A stretch of 64,000 bases of DNA, from the NCBI GenBank assembly GCA_964035575.1, contig OZ037835.1, positions 248,001 to 312,000 of the forward strand. The letters are read 5' to 3'. The translations under genes and the position numbers were made by a program. The notes under the pieces are model-generated. The model was not told where the DNA came from, did no database searches, and worked only from the letters and a program-made list of their open reading frames with translations. Of this stretch, positions 60,684 through 64,000 are shown piece by piece (position 1 is the stretch's first letter; every line of letters starts with the position of its first letter). This stretch comes from Rhynchopus sp. YZ270_cl-10 (Eukaryota > Euglenozoa > Diplonemea > Diplonemida > Diplonemidae).

Positions 60684-61562
60684 TTACGAAACACTGCAGC
60701 GAGGCAAGGCTGCTTTCGTCTTGTCTCTGCCACGTGTCGGAGGTGCGTCAACCACATACTTCTTCAGATTGCCGGAACGTACTCGACTGGACACAGCACT
60801 GCTGCAGCCGGCAAGGTGGATGCTCCTCAACGAAGTGCAGATGACAGCAAGGCGCTCACCAAAGTGCGTAACTCTGCTGAGCGGTGACAGGTCTATTTCT
60901 GTGAGGCTGATGCAGCCGGCGAGAAAGTTAGTGCCGATTTCAGTAACATTTCTGAGTGGTGATAAGTCCACTACTTTGAGGCTGCTGCAGCCGGCAAGAA
61001 AGTGGTCATCAATTTGTGTTACGTTGCAAAGTGGTGATAAGTCCACTGCTGTGAGGCTGACGCAGTGGGCAAGAAAGTAGAGACCAATCCGGGTGAGACG
61101 TGTCAACCCAGACAGGTCGATGCTCGTCAACGATGTGCACCGGTGAAGAAACTTATCACCAATTTCCGTCACACAGGACACAGCACTCAGATCAAGTGCT
61201 GTTAACGATGTCTGTGCCAAGAAATTGTTCGGAATGACAGTCGCAACCTCCGCCTGCAGAAGCAAACACGCCACCTCAGCATCCTCCACAGTCACCAGCC
61301 TCTCTGCAGTGATGTCCTCACCCAACGCATGAAGTGCTGCTCTGGCCTCGAACTTCTTACTTTTCGTCAACACGATTGCGTCTCCAGCACTCAGCTGCGT
61401 GATGTCGTCTCCTTCGTCCTTCCCTCCGAAGCCCATGTGGAAGCTGTCCTCAGCCAACCCCACTGCAGACGCCACCTTCTGCCGCATCGTCTCCGTTGTG
61501 TCATCCACACCCACCTCGATCATGTACGAGTTGTCTGCACAGTCCTTGATAACCACTTCCAT
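60684..61562 (-). CDS. Ubiquitin-like / LRR protein with CSVS (CaaX) end, array member 4
   Basis: 292 aa from the ATG at 61562. The frame stays open upstream to 61775, but the family start is MEVVIKDCADNSYMIEVG. Ubiquitin-like 1-70, linker, and only about six LRR units, the shortest array member. The tail GNLKKYVVDAPPTRGRDKTK ends PRCSVS, keeping CaaX but losing the second Cys. The short repeat array compared with member 3 again shows unequal exchange. Confidence 0.9.
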   Translation of the reverse strand: MEVVIKDCADNSYMIEVGVDDTTETMRQKVASAVGLAEDSFHMGFGGKDEGDDITQLSAGDAIVLTKSKKFEARAALHALGEDITAERLVTVEDAEVACLLLQAEVATVIPNNFLAQTSLTALDLSAVSCVTEIGDKFLHRCTSLTSIDLSGLTRLTRIGLYFLAHCVSLTAVDLSPLCNVTQIDDHFLAGCSSLKVVDLSPLRNVTEIGTNFLAGCISLTEIDLSPLSRVTHFGERLAVICTSLRSIHLAGCSSAVSSRVRSGNLKKYVVDAPPTRGRDKTKAALPRCSVS

Positions 61563-63069
61563 TTTGTCTTCTATTCTTTGTGTTGCTCTGTTGTGTGGTG
61601 GGGTTGTGGGAGTTGCTTCCTTTGTAGGTAGCCGTACACATTGAGGAGCACTCATGCGGACTACGCCACTTTGTGTAATATTGCTCTTTACGTCTTTTCC
61701 TTCTGTAGTATAAAAGGATTCGGCCAACATTGAGCTAGACAGGTGGAGGTAGGGGGGCCTTTTGATGGAAAACATGTTGCTGCGTACTTCGAGAAGAGGT
61801 ACGCTCCTAAGGACTCATCGCTTTTGTGGGAAATGTGCAGAAGGGTGTGGGGTGATCGAGGGTCTTATTTGCGAACTCCTCCCCCTGAGATGACTCCATG
61901 AATTGGGGGGAAACGCAAGAGAAAACATTACGCATCCACTTGCCGTTTGGATGAAGAGATTAAGATAGTATTCTCAATGGAGTTCATCAGTTTATGTGAG
62001 AGGGATCAAGAAAAACAAAGACGAAAGGGGGCTTGGGGGGAAGAGTTTAATCTTTGAACGCATCCCCACACTCAGTCACACGCAAGAGACAACAAACAGT
62101 TTGGAAGTGGAATTCTTCTACTAAAAACGATCATCCAGAATGGCAGATGTGGTGAAACACCATAACTCCCACAACCCTTAGAAAGACACCCCGCAAGCCA
62201 TGCATAGTGGGGCAAGACAAAGCAACCAAAAGAGGAAGAGGACAACTTGCAAGTGTGCAGAAGAGTGTTTGGAAGCTAAGGGTACAAAGGTGCTACACCC
62301 ACGTAGGGGCGAACAACCTTCGTGACCACACGAGGTCTTTAAACAAGCTACAAGGGGTGAGAGGTCTTTTGTTTTGTTTTGCTTTGTATTTTTTTGCAAG
62401 CTTCGTTGTATTAGTGTAGACACCCGAGGAGTGTGCCCCACTATGTTCTCCTTTTGAACTTGGCCACCATCCTTTCGTTGGCTTCACGTCAGTTTTGTAT
62501 TTTCATGACTTTTCAGTTTCTCTATCCTCTGCGATATGACGCGCAAACACGCCATTTTCAATTTGATTCGCAGACCGATACTGACTCACGAAGTTGCTGT
62601 GTCAAAAAGCACCTGCCTCTGACGAGGCGGGATACCACAGCGACAACGTCTATCACTCATGCGCCTATGAGTCGCTCAATGGCGTCATCGCTTTTATCAT
62701 GACTACAGGGGTCCAACCCTGCACATTTCTCTCACAACACGAAAAGCTGAAAACACACAAATGAAAAGAGGAAAGATAATAGCATGTCTGGTGCTCCTGA
62801 CTACCCTGGTATTGCGTACTTCTAGCGTACTTTGGTATTTTGGATTTCTGGGGTACCAATGACCTTTCTTTTGACGTGAACAGACAAACAATAACCCTTT
62901 TTACCCCAAACCGCCCAGAAATGAATGTAAAATGTTAATGTACACACTCTGTTGATTCTAAAAACGGGGTGGGAAAAAAATCGCGAATATAAATTGATTG
63001 AACTAGAGAGAAAGGCGACCAAAAAGTCGCCAATTACAAGAAACCCCCCCAAAATCCGCCAATATTATT
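61563..63069. other. Spacer, no gene seen; repeat fragments
   Basis: 61745-61885 duplicates 59806-59960. 61927-62080 is a copy of the ACGCATCC repeat with about 55 bp inserted. 62790-62870 repeats the GCGTACTTCT / TTTGGATTTCTGGGGTACC block of 5985-6065. The other stretches are unique, without a genic ORF. Confidence 0.45.
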
Positions 63070-63365
63070 TGTATACAACAGACGCGTACGGTTGTAAGGA
63101 AATAATACAAACCGAAATGTTTGGTGTTCTTCGGTTCGAATGATTGGAATTGCGTGTGTAGTTCAGACATAAATACTGGCTCTTCTATCTTGTTCTTTTA
63201 CTCATTGTTTTCCTTTCATTGCCCTTTGCTTGTGCTCCCCGACTCCAATTCAATCAACACTCACAGAGGGGGGCCAAAAAGTTATTAGCGTTTTTCATTT
63301 TAAAAAAGGGGGATGGGTCCAATGAAAATCACTTAGCTCAAGAATGTAGGTTTTATTATTTTGGT
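63070..63365 (-). repeat. Dispersed ~330-bp repeat, copy 3 (reverse)
   Basis: Reverse complement of 11540-11785 / 13715-13980 plus the CAAGAATGTAGGTTTTATTA end. About as similar to copy 1 as copy 2 is. Confidence 0.8.
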
Positions 63366-63538
63366 CGCCAAGTTTCTTGTCCTACTGTATTCCGGCTTCA
63401 CCTGTGAAGCCGCCATGCCTCCTCGACCAAATGGGCGGCGATATTCGAAGGCCCACCTCAGTGAGTTGCGCAGCTGAGTGAAGCAGCTGTCACAGCGGAG
63501 CTGCTCTACGTTCCTTGCCTAGCTTCTCCTGTCCTTCT

Positions 63539-64000
63539 TTACGAAACACTGCAGCGATGCGCGTCTGCTTTCGTCTTGTCTCTGCAACGTGTCGGAGGTG
63601 CGTCAACCACATACTTCTTCAGCGTGCATTCACGTACTCGACTGGACACAGCACTGCTGCAGCCGGCAAGGTGGATGCTCCTCAACGAAGTGCATTTGTA
63701 AGCAGGAAGCACATCAAGGTGCGTAACTCTGCTGAGTGGTGACAGGTCGAGTTCTGTGAGGCTGCTGCAGTGGGAAAGAAAGCTTGTGCCAATTCGAGTA
63801 ACATTGCTGAGTGGCGATAAGCCTACTGCTGTGAGGCTGCTGCAGTTGTAAAGAAACCAGCCATTAATTTGTGTAACTTTGCGAAGTAGTGAAAAGTCTA
63901 CTGAAGTGAGGCTGCTGCAGTTGTGAAGAAAGCTGATACAAATGTGAGTAACATTGCTGACTGGTGATAAGTCCAGTTCTGTGAGGGTGCTGCAGTCAGC
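63539..64000 (-). CDS. Ubiquitin-like / LRR protein with CSVS end, array member 5 (5' part off window)
   Basis: 154 codons, open at the right edge, stop at 63539. LRR units of LTAVGLSPLSNVTRIGTSFL type, then the conserved C-S-S-A-V-S segment, KKYVVDAPPTRCRDKTKA and the end HRCSVS, a CaaX box as in members 1-4. The 3' flank (63415-63538) is that of the array. The ubiquitin-like head lies beyond the window and is inferred from the family. Confidence 0.85.
   Translation of the reverse strand, partial: ADCSTLTELDLSPVSNVTHICISFLHNCSSLTSVDFSLLRKVTQINGWFLYNCSSLTAVGLSPLSNVTRIGTSFLSHCSSLTELDLSPLSRVTHLDVLPAYKCTSLRSIHLAGCSSAVSSRVRECTLKKYVVDAPPTRCRDKTKADAHRCSVS

Noticed and set aside
1-64000. CRISPR array, prophage or retroelement
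   Set aside because: The tandem arrays have no spacers; no integrase, reverse transcriptase, capsid or LTR pair was recognised in any frame I read.

Overview
This window is protist (eukaryotic) nuclear DNA. Evidence: long single-exon genes for multi-domain surface and signalling proteins, one gene family with a short GT-AG intron, and many TIR-type DNA transposons and mini/microsatellites. There are no bacterial operons or Shine-Dalgarno sites. Every host gene I can call with confidence, about 14 over 64 kb, lies on the minus strand. The only plus-strand ORFs I support sit inside transposon-like elements. One-directional gene arrays with few introns fit Euglenozoa (a diplonemid- or kinetoplastid-like flagellate), but that placement is an inference, not proven.

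Three host gene groups dominate. (1) A modular surface-receptor family: an N-terminal ectodomain (LamG-like at 1-1152, WSC at 7204-10347 and 25093-28323), a long Pro/Thr 'TPAPPTPAP' stalk, and a nearly invariant C-terminal block of about seven membrane helices with a cytoplasmic tail. The first gene runs off the left edge. (2) A ubiquitin-like-domain plus BspA-type leucine-rich-repeat (UBL-LRR) family: intact at 11936-13210, 36188-38302, 39002-39916, 51985-53067, 54789-55745, 56289-57554 and 60684-61562; partial at 63539-64000; carrying a 73-bp insert at 58144-59722; frameshifted at 14139-15846; a tail-only relic at 54115-54277. The members share a backbone but end in different targeting-like tails, either a basic NLS-like tail or a CaaX box (CVCM or CSVS). 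(3) A two-membrane-helix receptor with a large extracellular domain and a degenerate class III cyclase-like domain (41386-43977).

Between 30.1 and 33.3 kb lie three copies of a small Cys-motif/coiled-coil gene with a conserved 47-nt intron, and a WD40 fragment that is present in only one of two duplicated segments.

The rest is a mosaic of segmental duplications and mobile DNA. It includes a TTA-flanked PIF/Harbinger-like element (29194-30099) with an empty paralogous site near 32535, and an hAT relic (49001-49920) nested in the poly-G end of another inverted-repeat element (from 48042). There is a TA-flanked MITE (50087-50413), a two-copy 440-bp TIR element (3157-3596; 44426-44864), a small MITE family (5688-5887; 6307-6667), several fold-back palindromes, a 3 x 261-bp tandem repeat, and three very regular mini/microsatellites with 14-, 8- and 6-bp units. 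The layout looks like a fast-evolving, perhaps subtelomeric, multigene-family locus.
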